A DNA stretch of 51,489 nt from Luteimonas huabeiensis HB2 (GCF_000559025.1 NZ_JAAN01000023.1:1-51489); one strand, 5' to 3'. Numbered from the stretch's first letter, positions 8,573 through 18,803 are shown. Numbers and translations: made by a program. Notes: generated by a model not told the origin, from the sequence alone.

Positions 8573-10009
8573 ATGCTGCGCTACGGCCACCTCATCGGCG
8601 GGCGCCAGGTCGCGCCGGCCGCGGCGTGGCTGGACGTGTTCGATCCCGCGCGCGCGCAGCCCTATGCGCAGGTGGCCGACGGCACCGCCGACGACGTCGA
8701 GGCGGCCGTGGCCGCGGCCGAAGCGGCCTTCCCCGAGTGGAGCGGCTGGCCCGCCGAGCGCCGCGCGCGCTGCCTGGAACGGCTGGCGGACCTGCTGGAG
8801 TCCCGCGCCGACGATTTCGCCCACGCCGAGTCTCGCGACGCCGGCAAGCCCTACGCCCTGGCCCGCGAGGCCGAGATCCCGCGCGCGATCGCCAACCTGC
8901 GCTTCTTCGCCCATGCCGCCACCCAGTTCGCCAGCGAGTGCCACCACGGCCAGGCGGGGCTGAACTACACCCTGCGCCAGCCCCTGGGCACGGTGGCGAC
9001 GATCTCGCCGTGGAACCTGCCGCTGTACCTGTTCACGTGGAAGATCGCACCGGCGCTCGCCGCCGGCAACGCGGTCGTCGCCAAACCCTCCGAGCTGACC
9101 CCGGCCACCGCCACCCTGCTGGGCGGCCTGCTGGCCGAGGCCGGCTTTCCCGACGGCGCGCTCGGCATCGTGCACGGCCGCGGCGAGGTCGTGGGCGAGG
9201 CGCTGGTGACGCACCCGCAGGTGCGCGCGATCTCGTTCACCGGCAGCACCGCGGTCGGCCGCCGCATCGCCGGCCTGGCCGCGCCGATGCTGAAGAAGCT
9301 CTCGCTGGAGCTGGGCGGCAAGAACCCGACGCTGGTGTTCGCCGACGCCGACTGGGAGCGCCATCTCGACACCCTGGTGCGCTCGGCGCTCCAGAACAGC
9401 GGCCAGATCTGCCTGTGCGGCTCGCGGATCCTGGTCGAGCGCGGCATCCGGCACCGCTTCCGCGACGCGCTGGTCGAGCGCGTGCGCGCGCTGCCGGTGG
9501 GCGACCCGATGGACCCCGGCGTGCGCGTCGGCCCGCTGGTGTCGCAGGCGCACTTCGACAAGGTGACCGCGGCGCTGGCGCGCGCCCGCACCGAGGGCGC
9601 GACCGTGCTGTGCGGCGGCGGCGCACTGGATCGGCCGGGCTGGTTCGTCGCGCCCACGCTGCTGGAGGGGCTGGGGCCGGACACGGCGACCAACCGCGAG
9701 GAGATCTTCGGCCCGGTCGCCACCCTGCAGTCCTTCGACGACGAGGCCCAGGCGCTGGCCCTGGCCGACGCCTGCGACTACGGCCTGTCGGCCAGCGTGT
9801 GGACGCGCGATCTGGACCGCGCCCACCGGCTGGCCGCGCGGCTGCGGGTGGGCATGGTGTGGATCAACACCTGGCTGATGCGCGACCTGCGCACGCCCTT
9901 CGGCGGCACCGGCGCCTCCGGGCTCGGCCGCGAAGGCGGGATGGAGGCGATGCGCTTCTTCACCGAACCGAAGAACGTGGGCCTTGCCCTGGGCCCGTCT
10001 CTGGAATAA
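8573..10009 (+). CDS. nbaE: 2-Aminomuconic 6-semialdehyde dehydrogenase
   Basis: The 478-residue aldehyde dehydrogenase has all catalytic residues: N148 in SPWNLP, E246 in LELGGK and C280 in NSGQICLCGSR. The Rossmann motif FTGSTAVGR lies near 222-230. The family includes many substrates, but the neighbours (aminomuconate deaminase, nbaC, nbaD, kynU, kmo) identify oxidation of 2-aminomuconic semialdehyde to 2-aminomuconate with NAD+. It starts the kynurenine run. The stop TAA shares its last base with a possible ATG for the carbonic anhydrase. Confidence 0.9.
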   Translation: MLRYGHLIGGRQVAPAAAWLDVFDPARAQPYAQVADGTADDVEAAVAAAEAAFPEWSGWPAERRARCLERLADLLESRADDFAHAESRDAGKPYALAREAEIPRAIANLRFFAHAATQFASECHHGQAGLNYTLRQPLGTVATISPWNLPLYLFTWKIAPALAAGNAVVAKPSELTPATATLLGGLLAEAGFPDGALGIVHGRGEVVGEALVTHPQVRAISFTGSTAVGRRIAGLAAPMLKKLSLELGGKNPTLVFADADWERHLDTLVRSALQNSGQICLCGSRILVERGIRHRFRDALVERVRALPVGDPMDPGVRVGPLVSQAHFDKVTAALARARTEGATVLCGGGALDRPGWFVAPTLLEGLGPDTATNREEIFGPVATLQSFDDEAQALALADACDYGLSASVWTRDLDRAHRLAARLRVGMVWINTWLMRDLRTPFGGTGASGLGREGGMEAMRFFTEPKNVGLALGPSLE

Positions 10010-10017
10010 TGCGCGGC

Positions 10018-10692
10018 ATGGGCGAACTCGACGATCTCCTGCGACGCAACCGCGACTGGGCCGAACGCATCTCGCGCGAGGACCCCGGCTTCTTCGACCG
10101 GCTCTCGCGCCAGCAGACCCCGCGCTACCTGTGGATCGGCTGCTCCGATTCGCGGGTGCCGGCCAACCAGATCCTGGGGCTGGACCCGGGCGAGGTGTTC
10201 GTGCACCGCAACGTCGCCAACGTGCTCTCGCACGGCGACCTCAACGCGCTGTCGGTGATCCAATTCGCGGTGGACATCCTCAAGGTCGAGCACATCCTGC
10301 TGGTCGGCCACTACGGCTGCGGCGGCGTGCACGCGGCGATGACCGGCACCCGCGTCGGCCTGGCCGACAACTGGCTGCGCCACGTCTCCGACCTCGCGCA
10401 CAAGCACGCGGCGCTGCTGGACTCGATCGAGGATCCGGCGCTGCGCCACGCGCGCATGTGCGAGCTCAACGCCATCGAGCAGGCGCTCAACGTCTGCCAG
10501 ACCACCGTGGTGCGCGATGCCTGGGCGCGCGGGCAGAAGCTCGCCGTGCACGGCTGGGTCTATGCGCTGGGCGACGGCCGCGTGCGCGAACTGGGGATGG
10601 ACGTCTCCGCGCCCGAGCAGGTCGCCGAGGCCTACCGGAGCGCGGTGGCGGACGTGGCGGCGGTCGCCGCCCGGGGCCGCCGCGATGGCTGA
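10018..10692 (+). CDS. Beta-class carbonic anhydrase
   Basis: The 224-residue enzyme interconverts CO2 and bicarbonate in the cytosol. Zinc ligands C42, H98 and C101 with the Asp-Arg dyad D44/R46 are visible in WIGCSDSRVPANQ and LLVGHYGCGGV. An ATG at 10009 overlapping the nbaE stop is in frame and could add three residues; 10018 is preferred by homologue length. Its stop overlaps the start of nbaF by eight bases, so it is embedded in the kynurenine operon. A plausible reason is handling CO2 released by the decarboxylase NbaD; this is inference. Confidence 0.93.
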   Translation: MGELDDLLRRNRDWAERISREDPGFFDRLSRQQTPRYLWIGCSDSRVPANQILGLDPGEVFVHRNVANVLSHGDLNALSVIQFAVDILKVEHILLVGHYGCGGVHAAMTGTRVGLADNWLRHVSDLAHKHAALLDSIEDPALRHARMCELNAIEQALNVCQTTVVRDAWARGQKLAVHGWVYALGDGRVRELGMDVSAPEQVAEAYRSAVADVAAVAARGRRDG

Positions 10693-11200
10693 CGCGGTCC
10701 ACGCCGCCGGCGCGCCGAAGCCGGTCGGCCGCTACCCGCACGCGCGCCGCGTCGGCGAGCTGCTGTTCCTGTCCGGCATCGGCCCGCGCGACCCGGCCAC
10801 CGACGCGGTCCCCGGCAACGTCCACGACGCCGCGGGCCGGCTGGTCGCGCACGACATCGCCGCGCAGGCGCGCGCGGTGTTCGCCAATGTGCGCGCGGTG
10901 CTGGAGAGCGCCGGCGCGCGCTGGGAGGACCTGGTGGACGTGACCGTCTACCTGACCGACCTGGCCGGCGACTTCGCCGCCTACAACGCCGCCTGGGCCG
11001 AAGCCTTCCCCGACCCCGCCACCGCGCCCTGCCGCACCACGCTCGGCATCGCCGCCCTGCCCACGCCGATCGCGATCGAGTTGAAGTGCATCGCCCACGT
11101 CGGAACATCGGCGGCCGCAGGCCGCCCGTCCTCGCCCCTCGCCCGCCCCGCGGGAGAGGGGGGGACTGCCGCCGATGCCGGCGGTGGGGCGAGGGCCTAG
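10685..11200 (+). CDS. nbaF: 2-Aminomuconate deaminase (RidA family), repeat-extended tail
   Basis: Residues 1-140 match the RidA-like aminomuconate deaminases ([24 protein letters not shown], then [16 protein letters not shown], ending [12 protein letters not shown]). The enzyme hydrolyses 2-aminomuconate to 4-oxalocrotonate and ammonia. The normal length is about 140; here the frame continues to 171 residues through [15 protein letters not shown]. This tail is translated from a hairpin repeat (about 11104-11200), so the original stop was apparently lost on repeat insertion. The gene overlaps the carbonic anhydrase by eight bases and precedes nbaC. Confidence 0.88.
   Translation: MADAVHAAGAPKPVGRYPHARRVGELLFLSGIGPRDPATDAVPGNVHDAAGRLVAHDIAAQARAVFANVRAVLESAGARWEDLVDVTVYLTDLAGDFAAYNAAWAEAFPDPATAPCRTTLGIAALPTPIAIELKCIAHVGTSAAAGRPSSPLARPAGEGGTAADAGGGARA
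11104..11200. repeat. Family A-like hairpin repeat read through by nbaF
   Basis: Arms CCCTCGCCC and GGGGCGAGGG enclose a second hairpin (CCCGCGGGAGAGGGGG). The repeat supplies the last 30 or so codons of nbaF. It is related in pattern to the other GC-rich intergenic hairpins. Confidence 0.6.
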
Positions 11201-11258
11201 ACGCCGCAGGCCTCGCACCGACACGAGCCCCGCCCCAGCACCCCGAAGGAGCCGCGCC

Positions 11259-11807
11259 ATGCTGCCCGAACCGATCGATCTCCAGGCCTGGATCGACGCG
11301 CACCGCCACCTGCTGAAGCCGCCGGTCGGCAACAAATGCATCTACGACGGCGACTTCATCGTCATGGTCGTCGGCGGCCCCAACGCCCGCACCGACTACC
11401 ACTACGACGAAGGCCCGGAGTGGTTCTACCAGCTGGAGGGCGAGATGGTGCTGCGCATCCAGGAAGACGGCCGGCCGCGCGACATCCCCATCCGCGCCGG
11501 CCAGACCTTCCTGCTGCCGCCGAAGGTGCCGCACTCGCCGCAGCGCGGCCCCGACTCGGTCGGGCTGGTGATCGAGCGCCGGCGCCTGCCGCACGAGGAC
11601 GACGGCCTGCTGTGGTTCTGCGAACGCTGCAATCACAAGCTCTACGAGGCGTACTTCCACCTGCGCGACATCGAGCAGGACTTCCCGCCGGTGTTCGACC
11701 GCTTCTTCGGCTCCACCGACCTGCGCACCTGCGACGCCTGCGGCCACCTCAACCCGCGCCCGGCCCGCTACGACGCCGCGCCGGATTCGCTGGCCGACCT
11801 GACCTGA
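11259..11807 (+). CDS. nbaC: 3-Hydroxyanthranilate 3,4-dioxygenase
   Basis: The 182-residue cupin enzyme opens the ring of 3-hydroxyanthranilate to 2-amino-3-carboxymuconate semialdehyde with O2 and Fe(II). The iron ligands H48, E54 and H92 and substrate arginines R44 and R96 are visible ([28 protein letters not shown]). A C-terminal rubredoxin-like second iron site has C121/C124 (FCERC) and C158/C161 (CDACG), typical of bacterial enzymes. The ATG at 11259 follows GAAGGAG and fits homologue length. It is followed at once by the MNT-HEPN pair. Confidence 0.95.
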   Translation: MLPEPIDLQAWIDAHRHLLKPPVGNKCIYDGDFIVMVVGGPNARTDYHYDEGPEWFYQLEGEMVLRIQEDGRPRDIPIRAGQTFLLPPKVPHSPQRGPDSVGLVIERRRLPHEDDGLLWFCERCNHKLYEAYFHLRDIEQDFPPVFDRFFGSTDLRTCDACGHLNPRPARYDAAPDSLADLT

Positions 11808-11817
11808 CTTGAGGGAA

Positions 11818-11849
11818 CCCAATATGGGCATTATCGTGCCCAATATGGG
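11818..11849 (+). promoter_or_regulatory. Two palindromic operator-like sites over the mntA-like start
   Basis: CCCAATATGGG occurs twice, at 11818-11828 and 11839-11849, exactly 21 bp (two helical turns) apart. Each copy is a dyad (CCCA/TGGG around ATA). The two candidate ATG codons of the next gene, 11824 and 11845, each lie inside one copy. The HTH domain of that gene's product makes autoregulation likely. Confidence 0.65.
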
Positions 11850-12480
11850 CAAGACGAACTCCCGGGTCGGCGAGCGCGCCGCGCGCTACGCGGCCACCAG
11901 CCTGTCGGACGCGCTGTTCACCGCCACCCAGCGTCGCGTGCTCGGCTGCCTGTTCGGCGATCCCGGGCGCAGCTATACGGTGAGCGAGCTGATCCACGAG
12001 ACCGGCGCCGGGAGCGGCGCGGTGCAGCGCGAGGTCGCCCGCCTGAGCGGCAGCGGACTGATCGACGTGCGGCAGGTGGGCAACCAGAAGCGCTATCGCG
12101 CCAACCCGGACGCGCCGATCCACGACGAGCTGGTGAGCATCGTCCGCAAGACCTTCGGGCTGGCCGGCCCGCTGCGCGAAGCGCTGTCGCCGCTGGCGGA
12201 CCGCCTGCAGGCGGCGTTCGTCTACGGTTCCGTCGCCAAGGGCCGCGATACCGCCTCCAGCGACATCGACCTGATGCTGGTCTCCGATGCGCTGTCCTAT
12301 GCCGAGGTCATGCTGGCGCTGCATCCGCTGAGCGAACGCATGGGCCGCGAGATCAATCCGACGCTCTACACGCAGGCCGAGCTGCGCCAGCGCATCGGCG
12401 ATGGCAACGCCTTCGTGACCCGGGTGCTGGAACAGCCGCGGCTATGGTTGATCGGGGACGAGCATGCCCTCGCCGTTTGA
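11824..12480 (+). CDS. HTH-MNT nucleotidyltransferase, probable antitoxin
   Basis: The 218-residue fusion has a winged-helix DNA-binding domain (about 30-95, YTVSELIHETGAGSGAVQREVARL) followed by a minimal nucleotidyltransferase domain with GSVAKGRDTASSDIDL at 135-150, the catalytic GSxxxG...DID signature. In MNT-HEPN systems the MNT protein AMPylates and silences its HEPN partner. A TTG at 11809 and an ATG at 11845 are alternative starts. It overlaps the next gene by 17 bases. The pair sits inside the kynurenine operon between nbaC and nbaD, which is unusual. Confidence 0.85.
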   Translation: MGIIVPNMGKTNSRVGERAARYAATSLSDALFTATQRRVLGCLFGDPGRSYTVSELIHETGAGSGAVQREVARLSGSGLIDVRQVGNQKRYRANPDAPIHDELVSIVRKTFGLAGPLREALSPLADRLQAAFVYGSVAKGRDTASSDIDLMLVSDALSYAEVMLALHPLSERMGREINPTLYTQAELRQRIGDGNAFVTRVLEQPRLWLIGDEHALAV

Positions 12481-12868
12481 AAACCTCGCCGGGCCGGGCG
12501 GCCCGCTGTCGGCCGAGCTGCCGGACGAGGCGGAGATCGCGGGCCTGCTGCGCTCCGGCCGCGTGCGCCTCGCCGATGCCGGAAACGCCACGCTCTCGCT
12601 CGAGAGCCGCTTCGACCTCGCCTACAACGGCGCCCACGCCCTCTGCCTGGCGGCGTTGCGCATGCGGGGCTACCGTGCGCGGCACCGCTACATCGTGTTC
12701 CAGGTCCTGCCGCATACGCTCGGACTGGGCCCCGAGGTCTGGCGCGTGCTCGCCAAGGCGCACGATGTGCGCAACCTGGCCGAATACGAAGGTCACATCG
12801 AGGTCTCGGAACGACTGGTGCTGGACATCCTGCAAGCCGGCGACCAGGTAGCGAGCGCACTGCCATGA
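12464..12868 (+). CDS. HEPN-domain protein, probable toxin partner of the MNT protein
   Basis: The 134-residue helical protein follows the HTH-MNT gene with a 17-base overlap, the standard layout of MNT-HEPN toxin-antitoxin pairs. The helix AHDVRNLAEYEGHIEVSERL holds the expected HEPN arginine-asparagine, but the usual RNxxxH becomes RNLAEY, so the histidine is missing. The ribonuclease activity seen in canonical HEPN toxins is therefore uncertain. Assignment rests on partner, length and this motif. Confidence 0.75.
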   Translation: MPSPFENLAGPGGPLSAELPDEAEIAGLLRSGRVRLADAGNATLSLESRFDLAYNGAHALCLAALRMRGYRARHRYIVFQVLPHTLGLGPEVWRVLAKAHDVRNLAEYEGHIEVSERLVLDILQAGDQVASALP

Positions 12869-12878
12869 GGTCTCGGCC

Positions 12879-13889
12879 ATGCTGAAGATCGACATCCACG
12901 CCCACTACCTGCCGCGCGACTGGCCCGACCTGGCCGCGAAGTACGGCGACGCGCGCTTCCCGGTGATCCACCACACCGCCGACGGCCGCCACCGCATCTA
13001 CAAGGACGGGCGCTTCTTCCGCGAGATCCGCTCCAACACCTGGGACGCGCGCGAGCGCATCGAGGACTACGCGCGCTTCGGCGTGCAGGTGCAGGTCATC
13101 AGCACGGTGCCGGTGATGTTCAGCTACTGGGCCCGGCCGCAGCACGCGCTGGAGCTGCACGCCGCGCTCAACGACCACATGGCCGAGACGGTGGCCGCGC
13201 ACCCGCGCCACTACGCGGGCATCGGCACGGTGCCGCTGCAATCGCCGCGGCTGGCAGTGCAGGAGCTGGAACGCTGCATGGACCAGCTCGGCCTGCAGGG
13301 CGTGCAGATCGGCTCCCACGTGGGCGCGTGGAACCTCGACGCGCCGGAGCTGTTCCCGTTCTTCGAGGCCGCCGCCGACCTGGGCGCGGCGATCCTGGTG
13401 CATCCCTGGGACATGATGGGCGCGGAGAGCATGCCCAAGTACTGGCTGCCGTGGCTGGTCGGCATGCCCGCCGAGCAATCGCGCGCGGCCTGCTGCCTGG
13501 TCTTCGGCGGCGTGCTGGAACGGCTGCCGAAGCTCAAGGTCTGCCTGGCCCACGGCGGCGGCAGCTTCCCCTACACCATCGGCCGCATCGAGCACGGCTT
13601 CAACATGCGCCCGGACCTGGTCGCCACCGACAACCCGCGCAACCCGCGCGACTACCTGCAGCGGCTGTACTTCGATTCCTGGGTCGCCGACGCGCGCGCG
13701 CTGCGCTACCTGATCGAGACCTGCGGCATCGAGCGGGTGATGCTGGGCACCGACTACCCCTTCCCGCTGGGCGAGCAGACGCCCGGCGCGGGCATCGCCG
13801 CGCTGGGCCTGGACGAGGCGGGTCAGGCGCGGCTGTACCACGGCACCGCGCTGGAATGGCTGGGCCTGCCGGCGGCCCGGTTTGCATGA
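12879..13889 (+). CDS. nbaD: 2-Amino-3-carboxymuconate-6-semialdehyde decarboxylase
   Basis: The 336-residue amidohydrolase-fold enzyme removes CO2 from the NbaC product, giving 2-aminomuconic semialdehyde and diverting flux from quinolinate and NAD. Zinc ligands and catalytic residues of ACMSD are present: H7 and H9 (DIHAHYLP), H175 (LVHPWDMMG), H225 (LAHGGGSFPYTIGR) and D292 (LGTDYPFPLGE). It starts ten bases after the HEPN gene. Its separation from nbaC by the MNT-HEPN pair suggests later insertion of that pair. Confidence 0.95.
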   Translation: MLKIDIHAHYLPRDWPDLAAKYGDARFPVIHHTADGRHRIYKDGRFFREIRSNTWDARERIEDYARFGVQVQVISTVPVMFSYWARPQHALELHAALNDHMAETVAAHPRHYAGIGTVPLQSPRLAVQELERCMDQLGLQGVQIGSHVGAWNLDAPELFPFFEAAADLGAAILVHPWDMMGAESMPKYWLPWLVGMPAEQSRAACCLVFGGVLERLPKLKVCLAHGGGSFPYTIGRIEHGFNMRPDLVATDNPRNPRDYLQRLYFDSWVADARALRYLIETCGIERVMLGTDYPFPLGEQTPGAGIAALGLDEAGQARLYHGTALEWLGLPAARFA

Positions 13890-13973
13890 TGGCCGCATCC
13901 GGCCCAACATCCCGCCCCAGCCCGCGCCGGAGCCCGCCCCGGCCGCCGCCAAGCCGATGAGAGCGCCCACGCC

Positions 13974-15248
<1,275 letters not shown>

Positions 15249-15258
15249 GGCCGCCGGC

Positions 15259-16623
15259 ATGAACGCCCGCGCACGGCGGATCGCCATCGTCGGCGCCGGC
15301 CTGGCCGGCGCCCTGCTCGGCACCCTGCTCGCGCAGCGCGGCTGGCGGGTGGACCTGTACGAGAAGCGCGGCGACCCGCGCCGCCAAGGTTATGCCGGCG
15401 GCCGCTCGATCAACCTCGCGCTGGCCGAACGCGGCCGCCACGCGCTGCGCCAGGCCGGCGCCGAGGACGCGGTGATGCGGCAGGCGGTGCTGATGCGCGG
15501 GCGCATGGTGCACTTCCTCGACGGCCGCCAGCAGCTGCAGCGCTACGGCCGCGACGATTCCGAGGCGATCTGGTCGGTCCATCGCGGCGACCTCAACCTG
15601 ACCCTGCTCGACATCGCCGAGCGCGCCGGCGCGCACGTGCACTTCGACCGCCGGCTGGCCCACGCCGACTTCGACGCGCGCATCGCCCACTTCGTCGACG
15701 ACCGCGACGGCGCGGCGCACGCGGTGCCGTTCGATGCCCTGGTCGGCGCGGACGGCGCCGGCTCGGCGCTGCGGCGGGCGATGTCCGCGGTGACCGACCT
15801 GGGCGAGCGCGTCGAGCCACTGGATCATGCCTATCGCGAGCTGGAGATCCCGCCGGCGCCCGACGGCGGCTTCCGCATCGAGCCGAACGCGCTGCACATC
15901 TGGCCGCGCGGCGACTACATGTGCATCGCCCTGCCCAACGACGAGCGCACCTTCACGGTGACGCTGTTCATGCCCAACCGCGGCGACCCCGGCTTCGACA
16001 CCGTGCGCACCCCGGCGCAGGCGCGTGCGCTGTTCGCGCGCGATTTCGCCGACGCGCTGCCGCTGATCCCCGACCTGGAGCGGGACTGGGCCGCCAACCC
16101 GGTCGGCGAGCTGGCGACGCTGTACCTCGACCGCTGGTCGCTGGGCGGCCGCGCGGTGCTGCTGGGCGACGCCGCCCACGCGATGGTCCCGTTCCACGGC
16201 CAGGGCATGAACTGCGCGTTCGAGGATTGCGTGGCGCTGGCCGCCCACCTCGACGCCCACGACGACTTCGCCGCCGCGTTCGCCGCCTTCGAGGCCGAGC
16301 GCCGCCCCAATGCCGCTGCCATCCAGCGCATGGCGCTGGAGAACTACCACGAGATGCGCGACCGCGTGGACGACGCCGACTACCTGCTGCAGCGCGCGCT
16401 GGAGCTGGAGCTGCAGGCGCGCCACCCGGGCCGCTTCGTGCCCCATTACGCGATGGTGACCTTCATGCGCATTCCCTATCGCGTCGCGCTGGAACGCAGC
16501 GAGATCCAGCGCGCACTGCTGCGCGAGGCCACGGCCGGCCTCGCCCGACTCGACCAGGTCGACCGCGCGGCGCTGGACGCCGCCGTGCTGGCCCGACTCG
16601 ATCCCCTGGAGCCGGACGCCTGA
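15259..16623 (+). CDS. kmo: Kynurenine 3-monooxygenase
   Basis: The 454-residue FAD enzyme hydroxylates kynurenine to 3-hydroxykynurenine with NADPH and O2. The dinucleotide motif GAGLAGALLGTLLAQRGW is at the N-terminus, the second FAD motif LLGDAAHAMVPFHGQGMNCAFED near 300-325, and GGRSINLALAERGR marks the family. A hydrophobic C-terminal region with YRVALERSEIQ follows, as in bacterial KMO. The stop TGA overlaps the sbcB ATG by one base. Confidence 0.96.
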   Translation: MNARARRIAIVGAGLAGALLGTLLAQRGWRVDLYEKRGDPRRQGYAGGRSINLALAERGRHALRQAGAEDAVMRQAVLMRGRMVHFLDGRQQLQRYGRDDSEAIWSVHRGDLNLTLLDIAERAGAHVHFDRRLAHADFDARIAHFVDDRDGAAHAVPFDALVGADGAGSALRRAMSAVTDLGERVEPLDHAYRELEIPPAPDGGFRIEPNALHIWPRGDYMCIALPNDERTFTVTLFMPNRGDPGFDTVRTPAQARALFARDFADALPLIPDLERDWAANPVGELATLYLDRWSLGGRAVLLGDAAHAMVPFHGQGMNCAFEDCVALAAHLDAHDDFAAAFAAFEAERRPNAAAIQRMALENYHEMRDRVDDADYLLQRALELELQARHPGRFVPHYAMVTFMRIPYRVALERSEIQRALLREATAGLARLDQVDRAALDAAVLARLDPLEPDA

Positions 16624-18065
16624 TGGCCGCCAGTTTCCTGTTCTACGACCTCGAGACCTTCGGCGCCGACCCGCGCCGCACCCGCATCGCCCAGTTCGCC
16701 GCGATCCGCACCGACGAGGCGCTCAACGAGATCGAGGCGCCGCTGGACGTCATGGTGCGGCCGGCCGACGACCTGCTGCCCTCGCCCGCCGCGACCCTGG
16801 TCACCGGCATCGCCCCGCAGCGCGCGCTGCGCGAGGGCGTGAACGAGGCCGAGGCGATGGCCATCGTGCAGGAGGCGATGTCGCAGCCGCGCACCTGCAC
16901 GGTCGGCTACAACTCGCTGCGCTTCGACGACGAGTTCGTGCGCTACGGCCTGTTCCGCAACTTCCACGACCCCTACGAGCGCGAATGGCGCAGCGGCAAC
17001 TCGCGCTGGGACCTGCTCGACGTGATGCGGCTGGCGCACGCGCTGCGCCCGGACGGGATCGTGTGGCCCAAGCGCGACGACGGCGCGCCCTCGTTCCGGC
17101 TCGAGCACCTGGCCGCCGCCAACGGCGTGCGCATCGGCGAGGCCCACGAGGCGGTCTCGGACGTGCGCGCGCTGATCGGCATGGCGCGGCGGCTGCGGCA
17201 GGCGCAGCCGCGGCTGTGGGACTACGCCCTGCGCCTGCGCGACAAGCGCCACGCCGCGATCCTGCTGGACGTGGCACGGATGGAGCCGGTGCTGCACGTC
17301 TCCCAGCGCTACCCGGCCGCGCAACTGTGCGCCGCGGCGGTGCTGCCGCTCGCCCGCCACCCGCGCATCGACAGCCGGGTGATCGTGTTCGACCTGGCCG
17401 ACGACCCCGAGCGGCTGCTGGCGCTGGCGCCCGACGAGATCGCCGACCGCCTGTACACCCCGGCGCGCGACCTGCCCGAGGGCGAGACCCGCGTCGCGCT
17501 GAAGGAGGTGCACCTCAACCGCTGTCCGGCCCTGGTCGCCTGGCACCACCTCACCGGCGCCGACATCGAGCGGCTGCGGCTGGACCCGGCGACCGTGCAG
17601 GCGCGCGCCGCGCGGCTGCGCGAGGCCGGCCCCGCGCTGGCGGAAAAGGTGCGGCGGGTCTACGCGGCCGGCGAGGAACGCGCCCCCGCGGATGCCGATG
17701 CCTCCCTGTACGACGGCTTCGTCGGCGACGCCGACCGCCGCCGCTGCGCCGAGCTCCGCGCGACCCCGCCCGCGCAGCTGGGCGCGCGCGACTTCGGCTT
17801 CCAGGACCCGCGGCTGGTCGAACTGCTGTTCCGCTACCGCGCGCGCAACTGGCCGGAGCTGCTGACGCCGGAGGAACGCGCGCGCTGGGACGACTACCGC
17901 CGCCGGCGCCTGGCCGAGGGCAGCGAACTGTCCGAACAGTCGCTGCCGGCCTTCTTCGCCGAGATCGCCGCGCTGCGCGCCGCGCGCGCCGGCCAGGGCG
18001 AGGTGCAGGCGCTGCTCGACCGGCTCGAGGCCTGGGGCCGGGAGATCGCCGCCTCGCTGGCCTGA
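16623..18065 (+). CDS. sbcB: Exodeoxyribonuclease I
   Basis: The 480-residue 3'-5' single-strand exonuclease acts in recombination and mismatch repair. The DEDDh motifs begin with D9 and E11 in FYDLETFGADPRRTRIAQFAA, then TCTVGYNSLRFDDEFVRYGLFRNFHDPYEREW, and HEAVSDVRALIGMA for the last motif. The C-terminal ExoI domains follow (LPEGETRVALKEVHLNRCPALV). The start overlaps the kmo stop, but there is no functional link; it may share the transcript. Confidence 0.95.
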   Translation: MAASFLFYDLETFGADPRRTRIAQFAAIRTDEALNEIEAPLDVMVRPADDLLPSPAATLVTGIAPQRALREGVNEAEAMAIVQEAMSQPRTCTVGYNSLRFDDEFVRYGLFRNFHDPYEREWRSGNSRWDLLDVMRLAHALRPDGIVWPKRDDGAPSFRLEHLAAANGVRIGEAHEAVSDVRALIGMARRLRQAQPRLWDYALRLRDKRHAAILLDVARMEPVLHVSQRYPAAQLCAAAVLPLARHPRIDSRVIVFDLADDPERLLALAPDEIADRLYTPARDLPEGETRVALKEVHLNRCPALVAWHHLTGADIERLRLDPATVQARAARLREAGPALAEKVRRVYAAGEERAPADADASLYDGFVGDADRRRCAELRATPPAQLGARDFGFQDPRLVELLFRYRARNWPELLTPEERARWDDYRRRRLAEGSELSEQSLPAFFAEIAALRAARAGQGEVQALLDRLEAWGREIAASLA

Positions 18066-18101
18066 GTCGCACGGCCTCGGGCCCCGCGGCCGCCGGCCGC
18101 C

Positions 18102-18107
18102 TACAAT
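18102..18107 (+). promoter_or_regulatory. TACAAT box, leaderless spacing
   Basis: TACAAT ends seven bases before the ATG of the DUF2461 gene, so transcription would begin at the start codon. Confidence 0.5.
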
Positions 18108-18113
18108 CGCACC

Positions 18114-18800
18114 ATGACCGTGTACTTCAGCGACCGCTCCTTCCGCTTCCTGCGCGGGCTCGCGCGGCACAACGAACGCGACTGGTTCCACGCCCACAAG
18201 GCCGACTACGAGGCCCACGTGCGCGAGCCCTTCCAGCGCCTGCTCGGCGACCTGCAGCCGGCGCTGGCCGCGATCAGCCCGCACTTCCGCGCCGACCCCC
18301 GCCCGCTCGGCGGCTCGCTGTTCCGCATCCAGCGCGACACCCGCTACGCGCGCGACAAGAGCCCCTACAAGCCCTGGCAGGGCGCGCGCCTGTTCCACGC
18401 GCGGCGCCGCGAGGTACCGGCGCCGTCCTGGTACCTGCACCTGCAACCGGGCGAGCATTTCTTCGCCGCCGGCATCTGGCACCCGGACACGCCGGTGGTC
18501 CGCAGGATCCGCCAGTTCATCGTCGACAACCCGGAGGGCTGGCGCCGCGCCGCCCGCGCCCCGGCGATGGCGCGGCGCTACCCGCTGTCCGACGACGAGA
18601 TGCTGGTCCGCCCGCCGCGCGGCTTCCCCGAGGACTTCCCGTTCCTCGACGACCTGCGGCGGCGCAACTTCATCGTCGTGCGCCCGCTCGACGACGACCT
18701 GATGACCGGCCCGCGCCTGCGCGCGACGCTCGAGCGCGATCTGCGGGCGACCGCGCCGTTCATGGACTATCTCTGCGCGGCCCTGGACCTGGAGTTCTGA
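18114..18800 (+). CDS. DUF2461 (TIGR02453 family) protein
   Basis: The 228-residue protein matches the family by its N-terminal FRFLRGLARHNERDWFHAHKADYE, then LGGSLFRIQRDTRYARDKSPYKPW, YLHLQPGEHFFAAGIWHPD and a C-terminal VRPLDDDLMT. The function is not known. Conserved Asn-Asp-Arg/Trp and Arg-Asp-Arg residues suggest an enzyme. It is four bases from the next gene, so the two are probably cotranscribed. Confidence 0.9.
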   Translation: MTVYFSDRSFRFLRGLARHNERDWFHAHKADYEAHVREPFQRLLGDLQPALAAISPHFRADPRPLGGSLFRIQRDTRYARDKSPYKPWQGARLFHARRREVPAPSWYLHLQPGEHFFAAGIWHPDTPVVRRIRQFIVDNPEGWRRAARAPAMARRYPLSDDEMLVRPPRGFPEDFPFLDDLRRRNFIVVRPLDDDLMTGPRLRATLERDLRATAPFMDYLCAALDLEF

Positions 18801-18803
18801 GCG

